From CAZSHG01 sp964459995 (lineage in GTDB: Bacteria > UBP14 > UBA6098), in assembly GCA_964459995.1 (NCBI GenBank), contig CAYWOR010000003.1, positions 154,734 through 218,733 of the forward strand: a stretch of 64,000 bases of DNA, in the 5' to 3' direction. The notes below the pieces were generated by a model that saw only the letters and a list, made by a program, of their open reading frames with translations, did no database searches and had not been told where the DNA came from. Shown one piece after another: positions 1 through 9,431 of the stretch (the first letter of the stretch is position 1; each line of letters opens with the position of its first letter). Made by a program: the position numbers and the translations under genes.

Positions 1-840
1 ATGGAGAACTATTTCGCGATCAAATCAGAGCTATTCGAGCAGGTTAAGCCATCCGCTTCATCTGTAATTAATATCGATGATGAATACGGAAAGCGGCTTG
101 TCGAAATCTCGGCCAGTGAGAGTGTTTTGACCTATGGATTAAGACAAGATGCGTGTTTGAGGGCATTGAATATCGAGCATGGGACTCAATTTACAAATTT
201 TGATTTTTATTCTCCAATCGGAAATAGACAAGTCACGCTTGGTATCCCCGGCGAATTTAATGTTTACAACGCACTTAATGCGGCCGGGATTGCTATCGCT
301 CTTGGATGGAGCCTCGATTCAATCATTGTGGGACTCGAGAGTTTTCGCGGTGTGCCCGGACGTTTGGAATCTGTCGATCGCGGTCAGCCTTTCGCGGTGT
401 ATGTCGATTACTCGCATACTCCCGATGCTCTCGCGAATGCAATTCGCTCGTGTAGAAAAATTGCAGAAGGTCGTGTGATAGTCGTTTTTGGGTGCGGTGG
501 GAACAGAGATCGCGGCAAACGCCCGAAGATGGGGCGTGTTGCCGGAGAAAATGCGGATATTGTCGTTCTGACGAGCGATAATCCACGCATGGAATTGCCT
601 TCCGAGATTATCGACGAGATAGAAAGCGGTGTTCCCGGTGGATCATGCAAATACAGAATCGATGAGCGCAGAGAGGCAATCGAATTTGCGCTGGGTCTTG
701 CTAAATCTGGCGATGTCGTCCTGATTGCGGGGAAGGGGCACGAAGATTATCAAATTATCGGCACGGAGATTCGCCCCTTCGACGACCGTAAAATCGCTAC
801 AGAATGGCTCGAAGAAAAAGGTTACAGGGAGAAGTCTTGA
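1..840 (+). CDS. murE: UDP-MurNAc-tripeptide synthetase, 3' part
   Basis: C-terminal 279 residues of MurE, which adds meso-diaminopimelate to UDP-MurNAc-L-Ala-D-Glu in the cytoplasm. The window opens inside the gene: the M at base 1 matches the middle of the central domain (family sequence runs through a '...Y-F-x-x-K-x-x-L-F' helix), so the true start lies upstream. Visible motifs are VDYSHTPDAL near residue 134, FGCGGNRDRGKR near 163 and DNPR near 193. DNPR is the signature of meso-DAP-specific MurE, as in Gram-negative bacteria; lysine-adding enzymes differ there. The stop TGA overlaps the proposed TTG start of murF, so the two are probably translationally coupled. Identification is firm; only the 5' end is missing. 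Confidence 0.95.
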   Translation: MENYFAIKSELFEQVKPSASSVINIDDEYGKRLVEISASESVLTYGLRQDACLRALNIEHGTQFTNFDFYSPIGNRQVTLGIPGEFNVYNALNAAGIAIALGWSLDSIIVGLESFRGVPGRLESVDRGQPFAVYVDYSHTPDALANAIRSCRKIAEGRVIVVFGCGGNRDRGKRPKMGRVAGENADIVVLTSDNPRMELPSEIIDEIESGVPGGSCKYRIDERREAIEFALGLAKSGDVVLIAGKGHEDYQIIGTEIRPFDDRKIATEWLEEKGYREKS

Positions 841-2201
841 GAGCGACCACTCTTAAAGTTATTGAGGAAATGACCGTCGGCAGGCTAATTCCGGCAGAGG
901 CTGAGAATTTAGTGGTCGATAGTGTCGCTTTCGATTCTCGCAAGATTTCAAAGGGCGGCTTATTTTTTGCACTTGTCGGCGATCGCGATGGTCACGATTT
1001 CATCCGTGATGCCATAGATAATGGTGCAGTTGCGGCGGTTGTCTCGAAAGATACAAAGTGCGAAATCCCAATAATTCGCGTGGACGATACTCTTTTGGCT
1101 TTTGGTGAGCTTGCAAAGGGTTATCGTGGAAGCCTTTCGGCCAAGATGACGGGTATCACTGGAAGCCTTGGGAAAACAACCTGCAGACGCGTTGTCTCAA
1201 AGGTTTTATCCTCGAAATTCGAAACTTCGGAATCGAAGGGGAATTTTAATAATCTTATCGGACTTCCGGTGTCGATACTCGAAGTCGAAGACCGCCACGA
1301 GGCCGCAGTTATGGAGGTCGGGATAAATACTCCCGGCGAAATGACGCGTCTCGCAGAAATCCTCGAACCGGATTATGCGGTGGTTTTAAATATCGCACCG
1401 GTGCATCTCGAAGGTTTAAGGAGCCTTGACGATATCGCCCGTGAAAAACTTCAACTTTTAAAAAGTCTTCGCCCCAAAGGCAAGGCTTTTTTGAATATCG
1501 ATGATGAGAGGCTGGCGAATCAAAGGATTGTGCCCCGCGAAAGGGTTGTGGGGTTTGGTTTTAGAAATAGTGCGGATTTTCGGATTACTGACATCGCATT
1601 ACTCGAAGGACATGGAACGGCTGTAACAATCGGCAAAACACGTATCGAAACAAGGCTTTTCGGCCGAGGGGCGGCCTATGCGATTTGTTGTGCCTTTGCG
1701 GTTGGAATCGAGCATGGGATAAAAGAGTCGGAGATAGCCGAAGCGCTAACGAATTTTGAAGGACTGCCCGACAGGCTTTGTGTAAGGCATATCGGGGATT
1801 TAGTTTTAATCTGTGACGTTTACAATTCGAGTCCAATGGCTGTCGAATCCGCACTCGAAACCCTTTCGGCGGTCAAAGCAGAGAGGAAAATAGCTGTATT
1901 AGGCGATATGCTCGAACTTGGCAACGAAGCTGTCGAGTTTCATAAGAAAGCGATTGTAAAAGCTCTCGAAAGCGGGGTTCAAAGGTTATATCTCTATGGC
2001 GAGCTTTTTTTGAAAGCATTGGAAGAGTCGAGCGGGATACGCGATTATGGCGCGGTTGTTTTCGCATCCTGCGATTTTGACGAATTGAAGCATGAAGTAA
2101 TGACGAAAATAGACGCAGGTGACGTGATTTTAGTTAAGGGAAGCCGCGCGATGAGGCTCGAACGTTTAAGTGGAGCAATTTTGAATAATTATGAGAAGTA
2201 A
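837..2201 (+). CDS. murF: UDP-MurNAc-tripeptide--D-Ala-D-Ala ligase
   Basis: MurF adds D-Ala-D-Ala to complete the UDP-MurNAc-pentapeptide. The P-loop TGSLGKTT lies near residue 107, followed by the family's GNFNN and EVGINTPGE stretches and a YNSSP segment (usually YNANP). The reading frame is open back to an ATG at 804 inside murE, but the TTG at 837 is preceded by AGGGAG at 826-831 with correct spacing and overlaps the murE stop as TTGA, so TTG is preferred. About 454 residues, normal for the family. Part of the dcw operon. Confidence 0.93.
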   Translation: MRATTLKVIEEMTVGRLIPAEAENLVVDSVAFDSRKISKGGLFFALVGDRDGHDFIRDAIDNGAVAAVVSKDTKCEIPIIRVDDTLLAFGELAKGYRGSLSAKMTGITGSLGKTTCRRVVSKVLSSKFETSESKGNFNNLIGLPVSILEVEDRHEAAVMEVGINTPGEMTRLAEILEPDYAVVLNIAPVHLEGLRSLDDIAREKLQLLKSLRPKGKAFLNIDDERLANQRIVPRERVVGFGFRNSADFRITDIALLEGHGTAVTIGKTRIETRLFGRGAAYAICCAFAVGIEHGIKESEIAEALTNFEGLPDRLCVRHIGDLVLICDVYNSSPMAVESALETLSAVKAERKIAVLGDMLELGNEAVEFHKKAIVKALESGVQRLYLYGELFLKALEESSGIRDYGAVVFASCDFDELKHEVMTKIDAGDVILVKGSRAMRLERLSGAILNNYEK

Positions 2202-2454
2202 GTTCGTAAAAATTTGTTTCCTTCTTTTGCTTTCGGGGGTTGCATTCGCGACCGGGTTGGCAATCAAGATTAAATTCAAGTTGGTTGCGGCGCATTATGA
2301 TTCGCGTTTCGTCGATGGCAAGTTCTATCGAAGACCGATACATCCGGGGTTCATCTCGCAGAGGCATCCGGAGCTTTCGGTGCGGGTAGTCGAAGATTCC
2401 GGGCCGCTCAGCGGAGGGCTACCGACAGCAAGAGAGTATGAGAAGAAAAAATGA
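2191..2454 (+). CDS. Small single-pass membrane protein in dcw cluster
   Basis: An 87-residue protein I do not recognise by sequence. Residues about 6-27 form one hydrophobic segment (signal anchor or signal peptide). The remainder is polar and basic, then proline- and glycine-rich, with a charged C-terminus (EKKK), and is presumably periplasmic. It overlaps the end of murF by 11 bases, and its stop overlaps the mraY start as ATGA, so it is very likely a translated member of the operon. FtsL is a short bitopic dcw protein, but it normally precedes ftsI and has a coiled coil, which is not evident here. Real gene likely; function unknown. Confidence 0.7.
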   Translation: MRSKFVKICFLLLLSGVAFATGLAIKIKFKLVAAHYDSRFVDGKFYRRPIHPGFISQRHPELSVRVVEDSGPLSGGLPTAREYEKKK

Positions 2455-3536
2455 TCTATAACCTATTATATCCGCTTGCATCGAAATTCAGCATTTTCAA
2501 CCTGCTGAGATATATCACCTTTAGAGTGGGGGCCTCGGCTGTAACGAGCCTTGTCATCTGTTTTGTAGTTGGGCCGATAATCATTAAATTTCTACACAAA
2601 AAGCATCTCGGCGACCCCGTGCGTGAGGACAGCCCCGAACATCACAAGGTCAAAAAAGGCACTCCGTCGATGGGCGGAATAATCATTGTTCTGTCATTCA
2701 CCGTAGCGACCTTGCTGTGGGCCGATTTGACGAATATCTACGTATGGCTTGCCGTGGTTGGGACGCTCGCGAGCGGGGTTATGGGCTTTCGAGATGACTA
2801 TTTAAAGATTGTCAAGAAAAATCCGAAGGGAATGCTTGCAAAAGAGAAGCTTGCAGGTCAATTTTTAATGGGTCTTGCTATCGGAGTTATGTTTTATCTA
2901 TACCCTCCGTTGAATGAATACCGCACAATAACCGAGCTTCCTTTCATAAAGAATATCCTTGTGAATTTCGGCTGGTTTTATGTTATCTGGATCGCTTTTG
3001 TGATAACATCGAGCACAAATGCAATCAACCTTACAGATGGTTTAGATGGCCTTGCGGTAGGCCTTTCGGCGATCGTAGCGGCTGTCTTGACAATAACAGC
3101 CTATGTTATCGGCCGTATCGATTTCAGCGATTATCTTCAGTTTCTTTATCTCCCCGGAGCTGGAGAGCTGGCCATTTTCGGGGCGGCTATCGGTGGGGCG
3201 TGCCTTGGATTCTTGTGGTTTAATGCCCATCCAGCGGACATAATAATGGGCGATACCGGCGCGTTAGCTTTGGGCACAGCTTTTGGGACTATGGCTATTC
3301 TACTTAAGAAAGAGTTTCTCTTGCTGATTGTTGGGGGGGTTTTCGTCGCGGAAACTTTGAGTGTGATAATACAGGTAATCAGCTACAAATTGACGCGCAA
3401 ACGGGTTTTTCTAATGTCTCCCCTGCACCATCATTTTGAATTGCTTGGTTGGCCGGAGACGCGCGTAGTTTCGCGTTTCTGGATAATAGGGATTTTATGC
3501 GCCCTGCTGGGATTTGCAACATTTAAGGTGAGATGA
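2451..3536 (+). CDS. mraY: Phospho-MurNAc-pentapeptide transferase
   Basis: MraY transfers phospho-MurNAc-pentapeptide to undecaprenyl phosphate, making lipid I at the inner membrane. It is 361 residues with about ten hydrophobic segments. Diagnostic motifs are present: HHKVKKGTPSMGG near residue 64, the NLTDGLDGLAVG loop with catalytic aspartates, GDTGALALG, and the HHHFELLG motif near the C-terminus. It starts at an ATGA overlap with the preceding small membrane protein and ends in an ATGA overlap with murD. Confidence 0.97.
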   Translation: MIYNLLYPLASKFSIFNLLRYITFRVGASAVTSLVICFVVGPIIIKFLHKKHLGDPVREDSPEHHKVKKGTPSMGGIIIVLSFTVATLLWADLTNIYVWLAVVGTLASGVMGFRDDYLKIVKKNPKGMLAKEKLAGQFLMGLAIGVMFYLYPPLNEYRTITELPFIKNILVNFGWFYVIWIAFVITSSTNAINLTDGLDGLAVGLSAIVAAVLTITAYVIGRIDFSDYLQFLYLPGAGELAIFGAAIGGACLGFLWFNAHPADIIMGDTGALALGTAFGTMAILLKKEFLLLIVGGVFVAETLSVIIQVISYKLTRKRVFLMSPLHHHFELLGWPETRVVSRFWIIGILCALLGFATFKVR

Positions 3537-4903
3537 AAGATTATCGCGGAAAAAAGGTTGCGGTGTTAGGTCTCGCAAGAAGTGGATTAGCCGCCGCAGA
3601 GCTTTTATATAAGGTTGGCGCGGAGGTTTATGTCAGCGACACCGCGGATACCCCGACACTTCGCGAAAGGGCGAAGTATCTTCGCAAATTTGGAATCGAG
3701 GTCGAGCTTGGCGGCCATAATGGTCGGCTGAAGGATAGATTCGACGCGCTCGTGCTCTCCCCCGGCGTTCCAACGGATATTCCGGTTTTGCTTTGGTATA
3801 AATCGAACCGCCCTGAGATGCCAATAATTTCCGAAATCGAATTGGCTTATCATTTCACACGCGGCACGATTGTGGGTATCACAGGTAGCAATGGCAAATC
3901 GACGGTCGTAAGTATGGCAGGTGCGCTTTTCAAAGCCGCCGGATACGAGACATATGTCGTGGGCAATATCGGCAAGGCGGTTTGTGAGGTTGTCCTCGAA
4001 GCCTCTGAGAAATCTGTGCTCTGTGTCGAGTTGTCTTCATTCCAGCTCGAGATGATCGACACATTTAGGCCTAAGGTAGCATGTCTTTTGAATTTGACGC
4101 CGGATCATCTTGATCGGCATTACAGCACAAAGGGCTATTACGATGCGAAAGCGCGTATATTCGAAAACCAAACCTGCGATGATTTCGCGATAGTCAATAC
4201 CTGCGACGATTCCGTAATGGCATTTGCGAAAACAATAGATTCAAAGGTATTGAGTTTCGGAGGAGATGGTGAATCGGCGGGAGTTTTTGTCCGCGATGGG
4301 ATGATAGTCTCGAAAAGCGTGGATGGTTATACTACGGAGATTATTCCAGCGAATGGACTTCGGCTTCCCGGTGCACACAATCTCGCGAATGCTTGCGCGG
4401 CAATTGCCTGCACAATGCCCTTTGGAATCGAACCGGCGGATATCGCACGCGGTTTTGCAGGTTTCGAGGGGCTTCCGCACAGGCTTCAAGAGGTTGGTGT
4501 TCTTAGAAGCGTTCGATTTATCAACGACAGCAAAGCGACAAATGTCGATTCGATGGAATGTGCGTTAAAAAGTTTCGAGGGTAAGGTCGTGTTAATCGCC
4601 GGAGGGTATGACAAGGGTGCGGATTTCAAGCCGCTAAGAGAGCTTGTGGCCGAGAAAGCACGATGCGTCGTCCTCATCGGTGCAACCGCAAAGAAAATCG
4701 AAAGTGATTGGCAGGGCGCGGTTCCGATGGTGCATGCGGCAAGTTTAGAAGAGGCTATAGATAAGGCATTTCTGGCGACGGAGCCTGAGGATGTCGTCCT
4801 TTTGGCTCCCGGATGCGCCAGTTACGATATGTTCGATAATTTTGAAATGCGAGGAGAGATTTTCGCAGAGTTAGTAAAAAAACTCGTGAAGAAGAAATCA
4901 TGA
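3533..4903 (+). CDS. murD: UDP-MurNAc-L-Ala--D-Glu ligase
   Basis: MurD adds D-glutamate to UDP-MurNAc-L-Ala. It is 456 residues with an N-terminal nucleotide-sugar binding fold (KVAVLGLARSG), the ATP-binding GITGSNGKST loop near residue 115, the NLTPDHLDRH central motif and NDSKATN in the C-terminal domain, all typical of Mur ligases. It overlaps mraY upstream and ftsW downstream, each by ATGA. Confidence 0.96.
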   Translation: MKDYRGKKVAVLGLARSGLAAAELLYKVGAEVYVSDTADTPTLRERAKYLRKFGIEVELGGHNGRLKDRFDALVLSPGVPTDIPVLLWYKSNRPEMPIISEIELAYHFTRGTIVGITGSNGKSTVVSMAGALFKAAGYETYVVGNIGKAVCEVVLEASEKSVLCVELSSFQLEMIDTFRPKVACLLNLTPDHLDRHYSTKGYYDAKARIFENQTCDDFAIVNTCDDSVMAFAKTIDSKVLSFGGDGESAGVFVRDGMIVSKSVDGYTTEIIPANGLRLPGAHNLANACAAIACTMPFGIEPADIARGFAGFEGLPHRLQEVGVLRSVRFINDSKATNVDSMECALKSFEGKVVLIAGGYDKGADFKPLRELVAEKARCVVLIGATAKKIESDWQGAVPMVHAASLEEAIDKAFLATEPEDVVLLAPGCASYDMFDNFEMRGEIFAELVKKLVKKKS

Positions 4904-6144
4904 TAGGCAAAATGGACAAGCCATTGATTCTGATAATCGCCACGCTGACTTTGCTTGGCATTCTGATGGTCTATTCTGCGACATCGGTTATGTGTGAGAA
5001 GGATGAGCGGTATTCAAGCTCATTCTATTATCTCTGGCAGAATCTGATGCGTGTAGGTGTTGCACTTGTCGGTTTTGCATTGGCTACACAGATAGACTAT
5101 AGAAAGCTTAAAAAATATTCGACTTTATTTTTAATCGTTGCAGGTTTGCTTCTGGGAAGTTTGGCTATTCCTCGTATCGCGGCGGGAACAATCAAGGGAG
5201 CAAACCGCTGGATAGAGTTGGGAAATGCGAGCCTTCAGCCTTCGGAACTTGCAAAGCTTGCGATTATTATTTATTTGGCGGATTATCTCGCGAGAAAGAG
5301 GAGCACAATAGGCGATTTCCGTCGCACTTTTATACCGGCGGTGTTGCTTGTCGGAGGTTTTGTTTCGATTATCGCCTTGCAACCGAATTACGGAATGGCA
5401 GTGTCTATCACGATGGTTAGCGCGATTATGCTTTTCGTGGCAGGCGCGAAACTTTCGCACATGGGGATCGTTGCGGCGCCTGCGGTTCTTGCTTTGGGAT
5501 TTGGAATCATGCATTCCGATCACGCCAGAAGGCGCATATTTAGTTTTATTATGGGCGGAGATCCTCTTGGAGATGGATTCCAAATTAATCAATCGCTAAT
5601 TGCTATAGGCACCGGCGGACTTTTAGGAAAGGGTATCGGGAAGGGAATTCAGAAGCTGTTTTACATCCCCGAGATACATACAGATTTTATTTTTGCCGTA
5701 ATCGGCGAGGAGATAGGTTTTTTGGGATCGACCGCTGTTTTGATTTTGTTCGTTCTTTTAGCATGGCGCGGGATAAAGATTGCAATGCGTGCGCCCGATG
5801 CTTTCGGACAAAACCTCACGATTGGTATCACGACAATGATTTCTGTTTACACATTTATCAATATAGGTGTTGTTTTAAGAGTTCTTCCGACAACTGGTAT
5901 CCCACTGCCGTTCATTAGCTATGGAGGTTCAGCGCTAATGGTTACAATGATTTCATGCGGGATACTCTTAAATATATCCACCCATGTCTGCAAACCGATG
6001 TTCGAGCATATCGATGTAGCAGATGAAACAGAGACCTCGGAGGGTATCGATGCGGGTCTTAATAGCCGGAGGCGGAACCGGCGGACATCTTATTCCGGCG
6101 CTGAATATCGCCCGGGAGTTGTCAGCACGTCATCCGGACGCTGA
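4900..6144 (+). CDS. ftsW: Lipid II polymerase / division protein FtsW
   Basis: SEDS-family septal peptidoglycan polymerase of the divisome. The 414-residue frame has about ten membrane segments, starts with the ILMVYSAT motif typical of FtsW/RodA, and contains PSELAKLA, a GDPLGDGFQINQS-type loop and PLPFISYGGSAL. The frame continues 95 bases past the likely murG start at 6050. The last 30 or so residues (arginine- and serine-rich) are encoded by sequence that also encodes the MurG nucleotide-binding loop, so the real protein may end earlier if there is a sequence error; otherwise this is an unusually long overlap. Confidence 0.94.
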   Translation: MIGKMDKPLILIIATLTLLGILMVYSATSVMCEKDERYSSSFYYLWQNLMRVGVALVGFALATQIDYRKLKKYSTLFLIVAGLLLGSLAIPRIAAGTIKGANRWIELGNASLQPSELAKLAIIIYLADYLARKRSTIGDFRRTFIPAVLLVGGFVSIIALQPNYGMAVSITMVSAIMLFVAGAKLSHMGIVAAPAVLALGFGIMHSDHARRRIFSFIMGGDPLGDGFQINQSLIAIGTGGLLGKGIGKGIQKLFYIPEIHTDFIFAVIGEEIGFLGSTAVLILFVLLAWRGIKIAMRAPDAFGQNLTIGITTMISVYTFINIGVVLRVLPTTGIPLPFISYGGSALMVTMISCGILLNISTHVCKPMFEHIDVADETETSEGIDAGLNSRRRNRRTSYSGAEYRPGVVSTSSGR

Positions 6145-7147
6145 AATAAGATTCGTCGGAACCGTCAGAGGAATTGAAAATAGGATTATCCCCGAAGAGG
6201 GCTATGCTCTGGAGTTGATGCCGGTAGTTCCCTTTTCGCGGAGTATCTCGTGGAGCTGGGTTCGGTTCCCGATTGCTCTTTTAAAATCAATAATCAAGAC
6301 AGCAAGGCTTATCAGGTCGATGCGCGCGGATATTGTGGTTGCCACGGGGGGTTATGTTGCTGGGCCGGCGGTTATTGCGGGACGGTTGTGCCGCAAACCA
6401 ATCGTCCTTAATGAGCAAAACTCATTCCCCGGTTCAACAACAAGAATTGCAAGTCTCTTCGCAACGAAAATATTCCTCGGTCTTCCCGGAGCAAAAGCTC
6501 ATCTGTGGCGCAAATCGCGTGCGGAGCTAACCGGAAACCCAGTGGAAATCCCTATAGAGATGCCCGAAATTGAAGTTGTCAGGGCAAAACTCGGTCTCGA
6601 TTCGAAAAAGCTGACGATTCTTGCGACCGGCGGCTCTCAGGGTGCGGCGAGCATCAATAGGGCATTAGTCGAATTAATCGAGAGGGGAGATTTTTCCTCA
6701 GACGCACAATTACTGTGGCAAACTGGTCAGGAGAAGTTTCAGGAAACAGTCGATCTGCTTGGTGAAATCCCATCGAATATAGTGCTTAAGCCCTTTATTC
6801 GGCCGATGTGGGAAGCTTATCGATCGGCAGACATTGTTATTGCGCGATGCGGCGCTTTGACCTTGAGCGAAATAAGCATTTTCGGGCTTCCAGCGATACT
6901 CGTTCCCTATCCATATGCCGCCGCGGATCATCAGAAACTAAACGCGCTGAGTTTTGCCAAAGCAGGTGCGGCGTCAGTTCTCTCGGACACCGAAATCAAC
7001 GGAGCAAGCCTTGCAAATGCTCTAAATGAGATAATTAAAGACAATAGAAAGCGTGAAAAGATGGCGCAGGCTTCTAAAGAATTGGGGCGGCCATCGGCGC
7101 TGAAAGAGATAGTTCGAAATATTGAAAAAATATTAGAAGAAGAATGA
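6050..7147 (+). CDS. murG: UDP-GlcNAc--lipid I GlcNAc transferase
   Basis: MurG adds GlcNAc to lipid I to form lipid II on the inner face of the membrane. The open frame begins at 6023, but the ATG at 6050 is chosen because it directly starts the canonical MRVLIAGGGTGGHLIPAL sequence and has GGAGGG at 6039-6044. It contains ATGGSQGA near residue 190 and the UDP-binding GLPAILVPYPYAAADHQ stretch. Length 365 residues, normal. The start lies inside the ftsW frame. The end overlaps murC as ATGA. Confidence 0.95.
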   Translation: MRVLIAGGGTGGHLIPALNIARELSARHPDAEIRFVGTVRGIENRIIPEEGYALELMPVVPFSRSISWSWVRFPIALLKSIIKTARLIRSMRADIVVATGGYVAGPAVIAGRLCRKPIVLNEQNSFPGSTTRIASLFATKIFLGLPGAKAHLWRKSRAELTGNPVEIPIEMPEIEVVRAKLGLDSKKLTILATGGSQGAASINRALVELIERGDFSSDAQLLWQTGQEKFQETVDLLGEIPSNIVLKPFIRPMWEAYRSADIVIARCGALTLSEISIFGLPAILVPYPYAAADHQKLNALSFAKAGAASVLSDTEINGASLANALNEIIKDNRKREKMAQASKELGRPSALKEIVRNIEKILEEE

Positions 7148-8526
7148 CAATGTTTCACAAAATAAAGCAACTTCATTTTGTAGGCATCGGCGGATCTGGA
7201 ATGTGCGGAATCGCCGAGGTTCTGCTTAATCTTGGTTTTAGAATCACAGGTTCTGATCTTCGCGAGACTGATATTACAAAACGCCTCGAAGGTTTAGGCG
7301 CGAAAATCTGCATCGGTCATGCCCCAGAAAATATCGGAGACACCGATGTCGTGGTTATTTCCAGCGCGGTGCAGAACGAGAATATCGAGGTGAAAACCGC
7401 CAAAGAACGTGGAATTCCGATTATTCGGCGTGCAGAGATGCTTGCGGAGCTAATGAGGATGAAGTTCGGTATCGCGATAGCCGGCACACATGGCAAATCC
7501 ACGACTACAAGCATTATCGGCGAAGTTCTTTCATCCGGAGGGCTCGACCCGACGATTATTGTCGGGGGGATTGTGAAAAGCCTCGGAACCGGTGCGGTAG
7601 TTGGAAAATCGGAGTTTCTTGTTGCCGAGGCCGATGAATTCGACCGGAGTTTTCTGAAGCTCGTGCCGACAATCGCTGTGGTTACAACGCTCGAAGCGGA
7701 ACATATGGAATGCTACACCGACATGGACGACCTTCGCGGTGCCTTCGTCGAATTTATGAATAAGGTGCCCTTTTTTGGCGCGGTGGTTATTTGTCTCGAC
7801 GAGATGTCATTGCAGGAACTTATGCCGAAGATCGAGCGCAGAATCATTACCTACGGTCTTTCGACACAGAGCGATCTTCGCGCGACACGTGTTCGCTTTG
7901 AAAAGGACAAAACTCGTTTTGAGGTAAATTCGCGGAATTTCTCCTATGGTGAGGTAGAGATCGACCTGCTCGGAATGCACAACGTAAGAAACACGCTTGC
8001 CGCGATAGCGGTAGGCCTTGAGCTTGGGATGGATTTCAACTCGATTAGCGAAGGTTTGAGACGTTTTCACGGTGTCCGGCGAAGGTTCGAGCTTGTAGGC
8101 GAGGCGCGCGGAATTCTCGTTATCGACGATTTCGGCCATCACCCAACTGAGATTCGAGTTACTCTTCAGGGCGCGAAACTTGGCTACGATAGGCCTATTA
8201 TAGCGGTTTTTCAGCCCCATCTGTTTACGAGGACACGAGATTTCGCGGGGGATTTCGGGCAGGCATTTTTACATTCGGATAAACTTATCGTAACGGACAT
8301 TTACCCCTCACGTGAAAACCCAATACCGGGGGTTACGGGTGAATTAGTTGCAAAGGCGGCGCGAGATTACGGCCACCGCGATGTTCATTGGATTCCTAAA
8401 CTGGATAATGTCCCGGCAAGATTGATGGAAATTGCCAAACCGGGCGATATGGTGATTACTTTCGGTGCGGGAGATGTCAACCGTGCGGGAAGAGAGTTTT
8501 TCAGAATGCTCAGTGAGGTTGATTGA
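7144..8526 (+). CDS. murC: UDP-MurNAc--L-alanine ligase
   Basis: MurC attaches the first amino acid to UDP-MurNAc. It is 460 residues. The N-terminal HFVGIGGSGMCGIAEVL motif binds UDP-MurNAc, GTHGKSTTT near residue 120 is the ATP loop, and DDFGHHPTEI marks the C-terminal domain. ATG at 7144 overlaps the murG stop; a second in-frame ATG at 7150 is possible. Its stop overlaps the TTG start of murB. Confidence 0.96.
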   Translation: MTMFHKIKQLHFVGIGGSGMCGIAEVLLNLGFRITGSDLRETDITKRLEGLGAKICIGHAPENIGDTDVVVISSAVQNENIEVKTAKERGIPIIRRAEMLAELMRMKFGIAIAGTHGKSTTTSIIGEVLSSGGLDPTIIVGGIVKSLGTGAVVGKSEFLVAEADEFDRSFLKLVPTIAVVTTLEAEHMECYTDMDDLRGAFVEFMNKVPFFGAVVICLDEMSLQELMPKIERRIITYGLSTQSDLRATRVRFEKDKTRFEVNSRNFSYGEVEIDLLGMHNVRNTLAAIAVGLELGMDFNSISEGLRRFHGVRRRFELVGEARGILVIDDFGHHPTEIRVTLQGAKLGYDRPIIAVFQPHLFTRTRDFAGDFGQAFLHSDKLIVTDIYPSRENPIPGVTGELVAKAARDYGHRDVHWIPKLDNVPARLMEIAKPGDMVITFGAGDVNRAGREFFRMLSEVD

Positions 8527-9431
8527 GAGATTACGACAACATAATAAGCGCGTTAGCGGAAGCTGGAATCGAGACTCTGCGGAACACTCCGATGTCGTCG
8601 TTGACGAGTTTTGGGATTGGTGGTCCTGCGGATTTACTTGTGAAGCCGATTTCACCAGAGGAGATTTCTCTGTCCTTGAGAATTCTTGCCGAGGAAGGCG
8701 TGCCGGTGTTCGTTATCGGACGCGGAACAAACCTTCTTCCTTCTGACGATGGGTTTCGCGGCGCTTTGCTGAGGCCATCTTCGCTGAGATGCGACCCATG
8801 GAAGGAAGGGAATTTCATCGCCGGCGCGGCTTTGTCGTTGAACGAACTAATAGACAAAGCTCTTCGGAATGGTCTTGCCGGTGGTGAAGCACTCGCGGGA
8901 ATACCAGGATCGGTCGGTGGGGCGATAGCAATGAACGCCGGCGCATACGAAAAATGGACGGCGGATACAATCGCCGGAGTAGTAGCTTTCGATTTGAACG
9001 GCGAAGAGATAGAGATCGATGTAGCTAAAGCTTTCGGTTACCGAAGTTTCGTAATGCGCGGGAAAGCGGTAATAGCCGAAGCTGAATTCTCATTTAAGAG
9101 CTTGAAAGACACCGAAAGCCTTATCGAAAAGGCACGCGAATACGATCTTCGGAGAAAAAGCACTCAGCCAATCGGCGAAAGATCCGCGGGATGCATTTTC
9201 GTGAACCCTCCCGGCGACCATGCGGGAAGACTTATCGAGGAAGCGGGTCTCAAGGGCACAAGAATCGGAGGTGCAGAAGTTAGCGATATCCATGCTAATT
9301 TCATCGTGAACAAAGGTGGAGCAACAGCGAAGGATGTGATTGGGCTGATATATCTCATTCGTGAGTCCGTTTTGAAAGAATTTGGAATCGAGCTTGAAAC
9401 CGAGGTAATAACACCGGGTTACGAGATATGA
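8523..9431 (+). CDS. murB: UDP-N-acetylenolpyruvoylglucosamine reductase
   Basis: FAD enzyme that reduces the enolpyruvyl ether to make UDP-MurNAc. The start is TTG, overlapping the murC stop as TTGA, with GAGG at 8515-8518. Motifs: SFGIGGPADL near residue 27, GRGTNLL, and GIPGSVGGAIAMNAGAY for FAD binding. In the catalytic loop SAGCIFVNP a cysteine occupies the place where E. coli MurB has its proton-donating serine; Ser/Cys exchange is known in the family. 302 residues, a type-II-like short MurB. Its ATGA overlap leads into ftsQ. Confidence 0.95.
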   Translation: MRDYDNIISALAEAGIETLRNTPMSSLTSFGIGGPADLLVKPISPEEISLSLRILAEEGVPVFVIGRGTNLLPSDDGFRGALLRPSSLRCDPWKEGNFIAGAALSLNELIDKALRNGLAGGEALAGIPGSVGGAIAMNAGAYEKWTADTIAGVVAFDLNGEEIEIDVAKAFGYRSFVMRGKAVIAEAEFSFKSLKDTESLIEKAREYDLRRKSTQPIGERSAGCIFVNPPGDHAGRLIEEAGLKGTRIGGAEVSDIHANFIVNKGGATAKDVIGLIYLIRESVLKEFGIELETEVITPGYEI

